In this document: piece by piece, positions 45,701-56,240 of the stretch
How the letters are laid out: the number at the start of each line of letters is the position of its first letter
Position numbering within the stretch: position 1 is the stretch's first letter
Assembly: GCF_020536995.1 (NCBI RefSeq)
Contig: NC_068364.1
Location: 48,446,374-48,510,373, forward strand
Length of the DNA stretch: 64,000 nt
Direction of reading: 5' to 3'
Origin: Dreissena polymorpha
Taxonomy: Eukaryota; Mollusca; Bivalvia; Myida; Dreissenidae
Position numbers and translations under genes: made by a program
Notes under the pieces: generated by a model
Told to the model about the DNA's origin: nothing
Seen by the model: the letters and a program-made list of their open reading frames with translations, nothing else
Databases searched by the model: none

Positions 45701-46620
45701 ATGACCTGTCCAATGTTGAGATATTCGTGAAAAATGGCAGTGCGGAACTGTTTGAACTATTACGTGATACAAGTATTGGAATCCTATGGATGAATGCTTA
45801 TTGTGCCTCATTAGCATCCGAGATTCTTCACACGCTGAATAAGCTAACTAAGCTTAATTTGTGGGGAACCTATACGGGTAGATGTGATCTGAGACTGCCT
45901 GCGTCATTGCAATGTATAAGTCTCCAGGAAAACGAATGTTCATCTGAGTGGCTGCGCACCTTGTTGATCACGCTCTCTTCATTAGATCATCCTGTCAAAT
46001 GTGAGCTGTGGGATGTTGTATTGCAGTTAAGTGAAGACATCCGTGGAGACGAAGCGCATACACATATATCGGACTTGCGATCTCAAATACTGTCACATGA
46101 CCTGTCCAATGTTGAGATATTCGTGGAAAATGGCAGTAAGGAACTGTTTGAACTATTACGTGATACTAGTATTGGGACCCTTAACCTGATGACGGGTAAT
46201 TGTGCCTCATTAGCATCCGAGATTCTTCACACGCTGAATAAGCTAACTAAACTTTATTTGAGGGGAACCTATACGGGTAGATGTGATCTGATACTGCCTG
46301 CATCATTGCAGTGTATAAGTTTCCAAGAAGGCGAATGTTCATATGAGTGGCTGTGCAGCTTGTTGATCACGCTCTCTTCATTAGATCATCCTGTCAAATG
46401 TGAGTTGTGGGATGTTGTATTGCAGTTAAGTGAAGACATCCGTGGAGACGAAGCGCATACACATATATCGGACTTGCGATCTCAAATACTGTCACATGAC
46501 CTGTCCAATGTTGAGATATTCGTGGAAAATGGCAGTAAGGAACTGTTTGAACTATTACGTGATACAAGTATTGGGATCCTAGACCTGAGGACGGCTAATT
46601 GTGCCTCATTAGCATCCTAG
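30023..46620 (+). CDS. NLR-type protein: Cys/His-rich N-terminus, coiled coil, NACHT, LRR-like repeats
   Basis: Exons 30023-30553, 32041-32199, 32992-33673 and 42758-46620. All junctions are GT-AG (phases 0, 0, 1), giving 1,744 codons before a TAG. Order: N-terminal domain (1-177), linker (178-230), hendecad coiled coil (to about 457), NACHT NTPase with Walker A GEPGMGKT (about 535-542), Walker B-like YIVSMDGLNEW and SIITSRPWKM, then LRR-like 133-residue repeats. Known: NACHT proteins are cytosolic NTP-driven oligomerising sensors. I recall this N-terminal domain from large bivalve families annotated as DZIP3-like or uncharacterised. Inferred: an innate-immune receptor. Odd: the TAG falls inside a repeat unit and the same frame stays open for another 1 kb, so the gene is truncated or is a recent pseudogene. 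Intron 3 is 9 kb. Confidence 0.75.
30603..30870 (+). mobile_element. 5' piece of a GGGGGCATA-type element
   Basis: Starts atgccccccttcgaagaaga, followed by about one and a half 147-bp modules as in 25032-29700. Confidence 0.75.
31215..31570. repeat. C-rich/T-rich degenerate tandem repeat
   Basis: Three imperfect units of 'cacattataccc', poly-C and poly-T followed by aaacatcaaataaattacca. Related to 11190-11260. Confidence 0.6.
31585..31800 (+). mobile_element. 3' piece of a GGGGGCATA-type element
   Basis: Carries ttgatcatgactggcagatg and ends in cagcccatatgggggcatgc and tgttttacaaacagcccttg, like 29500-29700. Confidence 0.75.
32041..32199 (+). CDS. NLR gene exon 2: helical linker
   Basis: 53 codons, phase 0 at both ends, reading VRQIGRDVRHTADCKVTDAD and LQYFFLTLTTLLADPVHLLH. 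It has no start codon of its own but joins exons 1 and 3 in frame. Predicted mostly helical. Donor AGTGAT|GTAAAT. Confidence 0.7.
32200..32991 (+). other. NLR intron 2
   Basis: AT-rich, no repeat recognised. Acceptor GTTGCAG ends at 32991. Confidence 0.6.
32992..33673 (+). CDS. NLR gene exon 3: coiled coil encoded by a 33-bp minisatellite
   Basis: The exon opens with NDRLSLVDLGKMLKEANQTL and continues with charged helix. It then has 14 tandem 11-residue units (AGEQRIENKTQ type, 33142-33603) before ESINRINQAEFGKELDEYER and donor ACAG|GTTTGT. A hendecad (11-residue) periodicity is compatible with a long coiled coil that could mediate oligomerisation. DNA units are nearly identical (gctggagaacaacgcattga...), so length may vary between individuals. 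Opposite-strand open frames over this region are shadows of the repeat. Confidence 0.75.
33142..33603 (+). repeat. 33-bp coding minisatellite (14 units)
   Basis: Fourteen 33-bp units keep the reading frame. Variable residues cluster at positions 5 and 7-10 of the 11-residue unit. Confidence 0.85.
33697..33736. repeat. (AT)n microsatellite
   Basis: About 20 TA dinucleotides just inside NLR intron 3. Confidence 0.9.
33771..33966. mobile_element. Near-perfect hairpin (80-bp arms) with hammerhead-like core in each arm
   Basis: Arms 33771-33849 and 33887-33966 are reverse complements with very few differences around a 37-bp loop. Each arm, read outward, contains CTGATGA (33913-33919 on plus), a stem gacc-gtga-ggtc, and GAAA (33933-33936). 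This is the conserved hammerhead ribozyme arrangement, followed by a short gc-ttcg-gc hairpin. Known: hammerhead motifs occur in Penelope-like elements and small retrozymes of molluscs. This may be a relic of such an element's terminal repeats. Self-cleavage is not established. Confidence 0.6.
34130..35330. repeat. Degenerate satellite (about 62-bp unit)
   Basis: Recurring tgacaatgacacgatggttt, tacgacaaatgatggcttga and tgacgagaacacgattgttg from about 34790 to 35300, with still more diverged 'cgatggttcgatg' units leftward to about 34130. Non-coding. Confidence 0.7.
35331..37832. other. Gene-free part of NLR intron 3
   Basis: AT-rich. Several short open frames but no exon with both splice sites and a recognisable protein. 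Confidence 0.45.
37833..40328. mobile_element. 2.5-kb element with TIRs of about 155 bp
   Basis: Left arm 37833-37987 and right arm 40175-40328 are about 90% identical inverted copies. Landmarks are taattaagaag, tctcccattcgggtaggtat, gactcatatccgcggat and aaaagtgcggatatggacga. The interior has no transposase that I can identify. A TTAA element (38029-38526) is inserted just inside the left arm. I could not define a target duplication, so the outer edge may lie slightly further out. Superfamily unknown. Confidence 0.7.
38029..38526. mobile_element. TTAA-flanked TIR element carrying a tRNA-like core (copy 2)
   Basis: Tips AGGGATCTTTTCAC and GTGAAAAGGCCCCT. The right flank is TTAA and the left flank CTAA, one base away from a perfect duplication. 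The tRNA-like core (about 38320-38393, plus) has ggatagctcagttggctaat and ctggttcgagccctg. Homologous throughout to copy 1. Confidence 0.75.
40329..42757. other. Right part of NLR intron 3
   Basis: AT-rich, no supported exon. Contains the foldback element at 41595-41730 and ends with acceptor AATTTTAG at 42757. Confidence 0.5.
41595..41730. mobile_element. Foldback MITE
   Basis: Arms of about 55 bp: gataatgctataaaccgaaa ... attttgctattatataaat versus atttatatgataggaaaata ... tttacggtttatagtattat. Small AT-rich centre. Confidence 0.6.
42758..46620 (+). CDS. NLR gene exon 4: NACHT domain and LRR-like repeats, ending at an internal TAG
   Basis: Entered in phase 1 (G|AT TTT CGC = DFRDRLIKFY). 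A pre-NACHT segment typical of NLRs (NPVNQYKALLYIDEKLSSRV) precedes Walker A (GEPGMGKTTFLTKLALDW), Walker B-like IVSMDGLNEW (Asn where many have Asp) and sensor-1-like IITSRPWKM. Helical regions follow (FSFLHETLQEFMTAYHIANS is a typical NLR winged-helix/HD2 end). Then come LRR-like units starting about residue 650 of this exon. The TAG at 46618-46620 replaces the GAG seen at this position in sister units. Confidence 0.8.
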
Positions 46621-48960
46621 ATTCTTCACACGCTGAATAGGCTAACTAAGCTTTATTTGCGGGGCACCTATACTGGTCGGTGTGATCTCAAGCTGCCTGT
46701 GTCATTGCAGTGTATTAGTCTCCAGAAAGGTGAATGTTCATCTGAGTGGCTGTGCAGCTTGTTGATTACGCTCTCTTCATTAGATCATCCTGTCAAGTGT
46801 GAGCTGTGGGATGTTGTATTGCAGTTAAGTGAAGACATCCGTGGAGACGAAGCGCATACACATATATCGGACTTGCGATCTCAAATACTGTCACATGACC
46901 TGTCCAATGTTGAGATTTTCGTGAAAAATGGAAGTTCGGAACTGTTTGAACTATTACGTGATACAAGTATAGGGATCCTAGGCCTTAGGACGGCTAATTG
47001 TGCCTCATTAGCATCCGAGATTCTTCACACGCTCAACAGGCTAACTAAGCTGTATTTGTGGGGAACCTTTACGGGTCGATATGATCTCAAGCTGCCTGCC
47101 TCATTACAGTGTATAAGTCTCGTGCAAGGCGGATGTTCATATGAGTGGCTGTGCAGCTTGTTGATCACGCTTTCTTCATTAGATCATCCTGTTAAGTGTG
47201 AGCTGTGGGATTTTGTATTGCAGTTAAGTGAAGGAACCAGTGGAGACGAATCACATACAAAGATATCGGACGTGCGATCTGAAACACTGTCACTTAACAT
47301 GTCCAATATTGAGATATTTGTGATACATGGAAGTGTGAAACTGTTTGAACTATTACGTGATACTAGTATTGGGATCCTTAACCTGACGACGGCTAATTGT
47401 GCCTCATTAGCATCCGAGATTCTTCACACGCTCAACAGGCTAACAAAGCTGTATTTGTGGGGAACCTATACGGGTCGATGTGATCTCAAGCTGCCTGCGT
47501 CATTGCAGTGTATAAGTCTTCAGAAAGGCGAATGTTCATCTGAGTGGCTGTGCAGCTTGTTGATCACGTTCTCTTCATTAGATCATCCTGTCAAGTGTGA
47601 GCTGTGTGATGCATTGCAGTCAAGTGAAGACATCCGTGGAGACGAAGCGCGTACACATATATCGGAATTGCGATCTTAAATACTTCACATGACCTGTCAA
47701 ACATTGAGATATTAGTGATAACTGGCAGTAAGGAACTGTTTGAACTATTACGTGATACTAGTATTGGGACCCTAGACCTGAGGACGGCTAATTATGCCTC
47801 ATTAGCATCCGAGATTCTTCACACGCTGAATAAGCTAACTAAGCTTTATTTGTGGGGAACCTATACGGGTCGGTGTGATCTGAGACTGCATCTGCGTCGT
47901 TGCAGTGTATAAGTTTGCCGGAAGGCGAGTGTTCATCTGAGTGGCTGTGCAGCTTGTTGATGACGCTCTCTTCATTAGATCATCCTGTCGGGTGTGAGCT
48001 GTGGAATGTTGTGTTGCAGTCAAGTGAAGAAGCCCGCAGATACGAAGCGCATACACATATATCGGACTTGCGATCTGAAATACTGGCACATGACCTGTCC
48101 AATATTGAGATATTAGTGAAAAATGGCAGTAAGGAACTGTTTGAACTATTACGTGATACTAGTATTGGGGTCCTTATCCTGAGGACGGCTAATTGTGCCT
48201 CATAAGCATCCGAGATTCTTCACACGCTGAATTTGCTAACTAAGCTTTATATGTTGGGAACCTATACGGGTAGATGTGATCTGAGACTGCCTGCGTCATT
48301 GCAATGCATTAGTCCTTAGGAAGGCGAGTGTCCATCTGAATGGCTGTGCAGCTTGTTGATCACGCTCTCTTCATTAGATCATCCTGTCGAGTGTGAGCTG
48401 TGGGATGTTGTATGGCAGTCCATTGAAGAAGCCCGTGGAGACGAAGCGCATACACATATATCGGACTTGCGATCTGAAATACTGTCACATGACCTGTCCA
48501 ATATTGTTATATTCGTGAAAATTGGCAGTGCGGAACTGTTTGAACTATTACGTGATACAAGTATTGGAATCCTATGGATGACGGCTGATTGTGCCTCATT
48601 AGCATCCGAGATTCTTCACACGCTGAATAAGCTAACTAAGCTTTATTTTTCGGGAACATATACGGGTCGATGTGATCTGAGACTGCCTGCGTCGTTCCAG
48701 TGTATAAGTCTGCCGGAAGGCGAATGTTCATCTGAGTGGCTGTGTAACTTGTTGATCACGCTCTCTTCATTAGATCATCCTGTCAAGTTTGAACTGTTGA
48801 ATTTTGTATTGCAGTCAAGTGAAGAAGCCCGCGGATACGAAGCGCTTACATATCGGACTTGCGATCTGATATACTGTCAAATGACCTGTCCAATATTGAG
48901 ATATTAGTGAAAAATGGCTGTAAGGAACTGTTTGAACTATTACTTGACACAAGTATAGGG
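44738..48960 (+). repeat. Coding tandem array of about 399-bp LRR-like units (11 copies)
   Basis: The marker ctctcttcattagatcatcc recurs near 44782, 45181, 45580, 45973, 46372, 46771, 47170, 47569, 47966, 48365 and 48761, i.e. every 393-399 bp. Each unit encodes about 133 residues (SSEWLCSLLITLSSLDHPVK, LSNVEIFVKNGSKELFELLR, LASEILHTLNKLTKLYLWGT). High similarity between units implies recent unequal exchange or conversion. More diverged units follow to about 49890. Confidence 0.9.
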
Positions 48961-50336
48961 AGTCTGATCGTTATCGCTGTTGATAGTTGTACATTGGTAG
49001 TTGGAAGCTGTTATGAAAACAAAGTTGCGCATGTTGAAGAAGATTAATTTACTTGGAACTTATTTGACACGATTTGAATATGACATACCACAACCCGTAG
49101 AGTTTATGAATTTACACGAGGGCACGTGTTAATTGGAATGGTTTTACAGTGTCTTAATCAAACTGTCTACAATCAAACATCATGTGCGCTTGGACGTAGA
49201 GAAATGCTTCGTGATATCGAGTAATGAAACCTATTCATCAAGTTCAAACGATTACGTAATGCAATCGGAATGTTCAAAAAAATGTTGAAGCTGATGTTTA
49301 TTATAGTTCGAATACTAATGTGTCTGATATACAGACACAAATGGTGTCATGCGACATGTCAAACATTGAACTACGCGTCTTAACATTCCATAAGGAGCAG
49401 TTTGAAATGTTGCGTGGTACGAGTATAAGAAGCTTGCAGCTTCAGGCTTTTGACGATGTTTCACTGACATTTGTGACACAAAACACATTACCCGCGTTTA
49501 AAGAAATTCGTTTACAAGGGACTTACTTGATCGATTTTAATCACAAGTTACCACCGACCCTTCAATTAATTATTTTAGAAAAAGGATCCTGTTTGTCAGA
49601 TTGGCTGTTCAATTTGTTGATACAACTTTTAATGCTAGGCCATGCAGTACGCGTCTACTTACTTGAATACCTCGTTCAACAGATGCGAGAGGCGATAGTA
49701 AAATACCCCGATCCGCTAATGCGGGGTGCAGATTTGTCAAGTGTTAAGTTGGAAGTATTTAAGGATTGTCCTGGGTTGTATGAAACAATAACTACAATGC
49801 ATATAACCAGCATGAGACTGACGAAAATAGAACAAGCGGACCTGTTGTCACAGACACTGCCCCTTCTCACCCACTTGCAGCAGCTATGCGTTTGATTGAA
49901 CAAGTACGATATGGAGATGAAACTGCCAGAATGTATTAAGTATGTGTTTATAATTTATAAAGCAATGACCCCATCATCACTACAACATTTCGGACAGAAT
50001 ATGTCTACTACCAAACATAGTGTACACTGTAAACTGTTGTTCCATATGGAGGAGAATGATGATGAACATTCGAGAATCAAGCAAGACTTTTGTGAATTAA
50101 AATCAGTTAATGTCGAACAGTTTGAAGTTGTGAACAAAAAGGGTACTGCTCGTAGAGCTGCTGCTCTTACACTTTCTGCTACTGCTGATGATGGCGATGA
50201 CGATTATGACAAACATTTACTCCGACGAGAGGGGGAATACGTTGATACGAAGCCGTGGATTCACTATTGTAAAATTTGTCTGAAGATATTGTACACAGAT
50301 ACCTGTGGAGAAAGTTCTGAAACTCGCGCGTTTTGA
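46621..50336 (+). pseudogene. Decayed 3' tail of the NLR gene
   Basis: After the TAG at 46618 the same frame stays open to 47679. It then ends at a TAA replacing the usual GAA, followed by a 1-bp deletion (atacttcacatg versus atactgtcacatg). Later segments alternate frames (47715-47912, 47900-48205, 48353-48907), and a degenerate region follows (49320-49895). A last frame (49896-50336: IKQDFCELKSVNVEQFEVVN ... ATADDGDDDYDKHLLRREGE) is in phase with the previous one across a TGA. This looks like the original C-terminus after loss of constraint, or after truncation of the functional product at 46620. Confidence 0.65.
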
Positions 50337-50739
50337 AAGTTGTGTTATTTTATCGCATGTTGTAGTTACTTTAAAACGGACACAAAGATACGAACTTGAA
50401 TACTAGTTAAAAAGTCTGTATGTTTGTTCTTGTTTTTCCTTATCGTACATTTAATATCATTTAACAGAAGTTTGTTTTGTGAAAATTAATGAATTTGAGC
50501 AAAGACACATTTGAGAAATATACTTTTCCGCACTATTATACAAATTGTATTTAAAGAAATTCACTTCTTGAAAGAATCAATATTTTTAATGATTATATAT
50601 AAGTGCCTAATGAGTGTATACGAAACCAAATCATAAAACTTTAACATGACACAAAATAAAGTAAATTTACCAACAATATAAAATCCTTGATAAAAATGTG
50701 TCATTTACTTAGAAGACGTGTTTGTGCATCGTGCTTTAA
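50337..50739. other. Gene-free interval after the NLR tail
   Basis: AT-rich. AATAAA at about 50656 could serve as a polyadenylation signal. Confidence 0.35.
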
Positions 50740-53700
50740 ACCATGGCCATCAACCCGGACAAAAAATTAAGGAGCCAAGGAGTCAAACCATGGTTAGCAT
50801 TTGTCTAATCAAGTCATCAGCCCAAAGAATGGTCGTCAACGTTGGCCACTAAGCTATGGTCATCTATCGGGTTACCACGTCGAAAGCGCAAACCACGGAC
50901 GATAACGTGGGTTACCAAGTCAACAGTGAAATACATGGTCATCTCGCGGGTAAACAAGTTAGGAGCTTGAAACATGCACCAAACGCGGAATTGCCAAGTA
51001 ATCGGCGCACGGACACTATTTACCTAGTGAGCAGCGCAAACTAAAGTAGAAATTGCGGGTAACCAAGTCAGAAGCGCAAAACAATGGTAGTAATAGCTGT
51101 TAATACCGTCAACACCTCAAACAATGGTCATCATCTCGGGTTATACCCTCAGCCGCGCTCATCATGGTCGTCATTTAGGGTTATATCTTCAGCAGCTCAT
51201 ACACTGGTCATCATCGAGGGTTATACCGTCAGTAGTAAACACACTGATCATCATCGTGGGTTATGCAGTCAGCAGCGCGCACAGTGGTCATCATCGTGGT
51301 TTATACTGTCAATGGCGCACACCGTGGTCGTCATCTCGGGTTATAACGTTAGCAGCTCACACACTGGTCGTCATCTCGGGTTATAACGTTAGCAGCGCAC
51401 ACACTGGTCATCATCGTTTGTGATACCGTCGGCAGATGATGGCCATCATCTCGGTTTATGACGTCAGCAGCGCACACCATGGTCATCATCGCGGGTTATA
51501 CAGTCAGCAGCACACACACTGGTCATCATCGTGGGGTAAACCGTCAGCAGCGCACACACTGGTCATCATTGTGGGTTATACCGTCAGCAGCGCACACACT
51601 GGTCATCATCGTGGTTTATACCGTCAGCAGCACACACACTGGTCATCATCGTGGGCTATACCGTCAGCAGCGCACACACTGGTCATCATCGTGGTTTATA
51701 CCGTCAGCAGCACACACACTGGTCATCATCGTGGGGTATACCGTCAACAGCGCACACACTGGTCATCATTGTGGGTTACACCGTAAGCAGCGCACGCAAT
51801 GGTCGTCATCTCGGGTTATACCGGCAGCAGCGCATACCATGGTTGTCATCGTGCGTTATACCCTCAGCAGCTCACACACTGGTCATCATCGTGGTATATA
51901 CAGTCAGCAGCGCAAACCATGGTTGTCATCTCGGGTTATACCGTCAGCAGCGCAACGAATGGTCGTCATCTCAGGTTATACCGTCAGCAGCGCACACACT
52001 GGTCATCATCGTGGGTTATACAGTCAGCACCGCACTCACTGGTCATCATCGTGGGTTAAACCGTCAGCAGCGCACACACTGGTCATCATCGTGGGTTAAA
52101 CCGTCAGCCGTGCACACCATGGTCATCATCGTGGGTTATACAGTCAGCAGCGCACACACTGGTCATCATCGTGGGGTATACCGTCAGCAGCGCACACACT
52201 GGTCATCATCGTGGGTTATACCGTCAGCACCGCACACACTGGTCATCATCGTGGGTTATACCGTCAGCAGCGCACGCACTGGTCATCATCGTGGGTTATA
52301 CCGTCAGCAGCGCACTAAATGATCATCATCGTGGGTTATACCGTCAGCAGCGCACACACTGGTCATCATCGTGGGTTATACAGTCAGCAGCACACGCACT
52401 GGTCATCATCGTGAGTTATACAGTCAGCAGCGCACACACTGGTCATCATCGTGGGTTATACAGTCAGCACCGCACACCATGGTCGTCATCTCGGGTTAAA
52501 CCGTCAGCAGCGCACACACTGGTCATCATTGTGGGTTATACCGTCAGCAGCACACACACTGGTCATCATCGTGGGTTATACAGTCAGCACCGCACACCAT
52601 GGTCGTCATCTCGGGTTATACCGTCAGCATACCGTCAGCAGCGCACACACTGGTGATCATCGTGGGTTATACAGTCAGCGACGCACAACATGGTCGTCAT
52701 TGCGAGATATACCGGCAGCAGAGCACACCACGGTCGTCATCGCGAGTAATACTGTCAGCATCTCACACATTGTTAATCCTCGTGGGAAATACCGTCAGTA
52801 GCTCACACCATGGTCGTCATTGCGAGATTTACCGGCGGCAGCGCACACTCTGTTCATCATCGTTGGTTATACCGGCAGCAGCGAACACCATGGTCATCAT
52901 CGCGGGTTATACCGTCAGCAGCGCACACACTGGTCATCATCGTGGGTTAAACCGTCAGTAGCACACACACTGGTCATCATAACGGGTTATACCGTCAGCA
53001 GCGCACACACTGGTCATCATCGTGGTTTATACCGTCAGCCGTGCACACCATGGTCGTCATCGTGGGTTATACCGTCAGCAGCGCACACACTGGTCATCAT
53101 CGCGGGTTATACCGTCAGCAGCGCACACACTGGTCATCATCGCGGGTTAAACCGTCAGCAGCGCACACACTGGTCATCATCGTGGGTTATACCGTCAGCA
53201 GCGCACACCATGGCCATCATCGTGGGTTATACCGTCAGCAGCGAACACCATGGTCATCAGCGTGGGCTTTACCGTCAGCAGCGCACACACTGGTCATCAT
53301 CGTGAGTTATACCGTCAGCACACACACACTGGTCATCATCGTGGGTTATACCGTCAGCAGCGCACACCATGGTCGTCATCTCGGGTTATACCGTCAGCCG
53401 TGCACACCATGGTCGTCATCGTGGGTTATACCATCAGCAGCGCACACACTGGTCATCATCGTGAGTTATACCGTCAGCAGCGCACACCATTGTCATCATC
53501 GTGGTTTATACCGTCAGCAGCGCACACACTGGTCATCATCGTGAGTTATACCGTCAGCAGCGCACACCATGGTCATCATCGTGGGTTATACCGTCAGCAG
53601 CGCACACACTGGTCATCATCGAGGGTTATAATGTCAGCAGCGCACACCATGGCCATCATCGTGGGTTATACCGTCAGCAGCGCACACACTGGTCATCATC

Positions 53701-54760
53701 GTGGGTTATACAGTCAGCAGCGCACACACTGGTCATCATCGTGAGTTATACCGTCAGCAGCGCGCACCATGGTCGTCATTGCGGGTTATACCGTCAACAG
53801 CACGCACACTGGTCATCATCGTGGGTTATACCGTCAGCAGCGCACACCATGGTCGTCATTGCGGATTATACCGTCCGCAGCGCACACAATGGTCATCATC
53901 GTGGGCTATACCGTCAGCAGCGCACACCATGGTCATCATCGCGGGTTATACCGTCAGCAGCACACACACTGGTCATCATCGTGGGTTATACCGTCAGCAG
54001 CGCACACACTGGTCATCATCGTGGGTTATACAGTCAGCACCGCACACCATGGTCGTCATCTCGGGTTAAACCGTCAGCAACGCACACACTGGTCATCATC
54101 GAGGGTTATAATGTCCGCAGCGCACACCATGGTCGTAATTGCGGTATATACCGTCAGCAGTGCACACACTGGATATTATCACGGGTTATACCGTCAGTAT
54201 TGCTCACAGTTGTCATCATCGCGGTATATACCGTCAACAGCGCACACAGTGGTCATCATCGCTAGTTATACCGTCAGTATCGCACACAGTGGTCGTCATC
54301 GCGGGTAAAACCGTTAGCAGCGTAAACAGTTGTCGTCATCGCGGTTTATACCGTCAGCAGCGCAAACAGTTGTCGTCATCGCGGTATATACCGTCAGCAG
54401 CTCAAACAATTGTCGTCATCGCGGTGTTATCCGTCGTCAGCTCATACAATGATCGTCAATGCGGGATATACCGTCAGCAGCGCACACCATTATTGTCATC
54501 GCGGGTTATACCGTTATCAGCACAAACCATTTTCGTCATCGCAGGTTATACGGTCAGAAGCGCACTCCATTTTCGTCATCGCAGGTAATACAAATGCAAC
54601 GCTCACCATGATCACCATCTCGGGTTATAACGTAAGAAGTGCCCAGCATGATCGTCATTGCCTTCGCAAGTAAGGTCCACGTCGCGGTTGCAAAGTCAAT
54701 AACAACAATCATGGTCATCAAAGCGATGTTACCAAGTCAGCGCCGCTCGAATGCTCAAAG
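50740..54760. repeat. 40-bp satellite array (about 90-100 units)
   Basis: Unit gtgggttataccgtcagcag plus cgcacacactggtcatcatc, 40 bp. Edges (50740-51100 and 54140-54760) are diverged and the centre is nearly uniform, with two alternating variants (cacactggtcatcatcgtgg and caccatggtcgtcatctcgg). Since 40 = 1 mod 3, three units make 120 nt and all three forward frames spell the same 40-residue cycle. This explains the many long overlapping open frames. Not a gene. Confidence 0.9.
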
Positions 54761-55662
54761 GTATTTGTAACATTTAAATTGATATATTTGCATATATATT
54801 TTAACGTGATTGCTTTTATTGTCCAGTGTCAGATGTGACGTAATGTAACAAAGAGTTTATGAACCCAAATTGTTTTATTAATCATATTTTTTAAAACAAT
54901 TCTTCACTGCTTAAACTGTTTGAATAGTGATAAACACAATACATGTATAACAATATTCATTGTTTTATTACCTTTCGCACTGGTCACATTCTGTGAATTT
55001 TTGTATTTAACTAAAACTATGTAAATGCAAACTAGTATGGACCTTCTGAGGCAACAGCTGAACAACTGTTTTGTCCGATTCCAAGCTTACACTCTTATTT
55101 TCATAAAATAACATGTTTTTGGACTTTTATGATGTAACGACGTAATATGTTACCAATAAATCCAGCCAAGCGATGAATGCTTATAATGTAGACAATACTA
55201 TACTTTCAATAAATTTGGATCTGCTACAAACCAACAAACTATGATTTTAAATATTTAATTAAACATAAAAATATGATATGGTTTTGAGACTAATGCACAA
55301 TTGTTCAAAATTCAAATTATAAACTACAGTCAGAATGCAATCACGTTCCCTATTCAACATATATTTAACTAGTAGAAAGAAATCTAAGATCTTACCGCTG
55401 ACTTTTAAAGTTTATTCAAATGCATAACCGATTAAAATGGAATTTTGAGTTTTAATCAATATATGTACGACGTTATTTAAATCAGCGAACAGAATCAAAT
55501 CGAGTAAAGGGCCAAACATATCTTAAGCATGGCAAAAATCTAAACAGAAACAGTATTAGGTTTTAAATAATGTATGGACATGTATGAAACAGTTTTAAAA
55601 TGTGTTATTTATGCTTGCAATTCGAATAACATTAATATGATATTTGCACGTTTTCATTTTAG
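54761..55662. other. Gene-free AT-rich stretch
   Basis: No exon or repeat that I can support. Confidence 0.45.
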
Positions 55663-56103
55663 CTGCAAGAACGTGTGTCATTGAGCCCGCAGTTTATAAG
55701 AATACAAAGAGCATGAACGACAAATCTGCAGGTAGATTGTAAGGGAAGCCAATAATGCTAGTCTCAACCTTGTGTTAGTTTTTATGTCATTTAGAAATAA
55801 ATCATGTAATTTTTGTTTCAATAAACCCAATTTGTATCGAATTTAAAATAAAAATACAAATGTAAAATGTAATATTAAACCGGCTTTAAAACAAACTATA
55901 AAGTAAAAGTATATAACAAAACATGTTTGTTCCGGTAAACTTACAGTTTTCGTTTACTCGTGATCAACGTTTAAAATGAATGATACATATATATATATTT
56001 GTTTTAAAAGCCTTCTAGTTTACAATCGAAATATCGCCTCTTTTATTGTTTTTTTCTTTTTATTTGAGCAGGTGCTCCGCTATGGTCTCAAGAGTGCAAT
56101 TAA
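55663..56103 (+). CDS. Possible last two exons of an unrecognised gene
   Basis: 55663-55731 lies between ATTTTAG and GTAGATT and reads ARTCVIEPAVYKNTKSMNDKSA in one open phase. 56072-56103 follows a strong pyrimidine tract and acceptor TTGAGCAG, and continues the phase as GAPLWSQECN then stop. Splice sites and phase agree, but the protein is too short to recognise and no upstream exon was found. It could be chance, or the 3' end of a transcript from the NLR locus. Confidence 0.2.
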
Positions 56104-56240
56104 TAAGAAGTGTCAAGGGACCCTGATTGAAGATTAAATACCGCACCAAGAATAAGGATCACCGCACGTTTTACTGCACTGTCCGACACGTTCTAGTCGG
56201 TATGGTTACGTGGTATCCCGGCGATGAAGAAGAAAACCAG

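Noticed and set aside
51084-54673. Overlapping histidine/tryptophan/serine-rich repeat proteins in three frames
   Set aside because: Produced by the 40-bp satellite (120-nt frame cycle). The same peptide appears in all frames, which is a unit-length effect.
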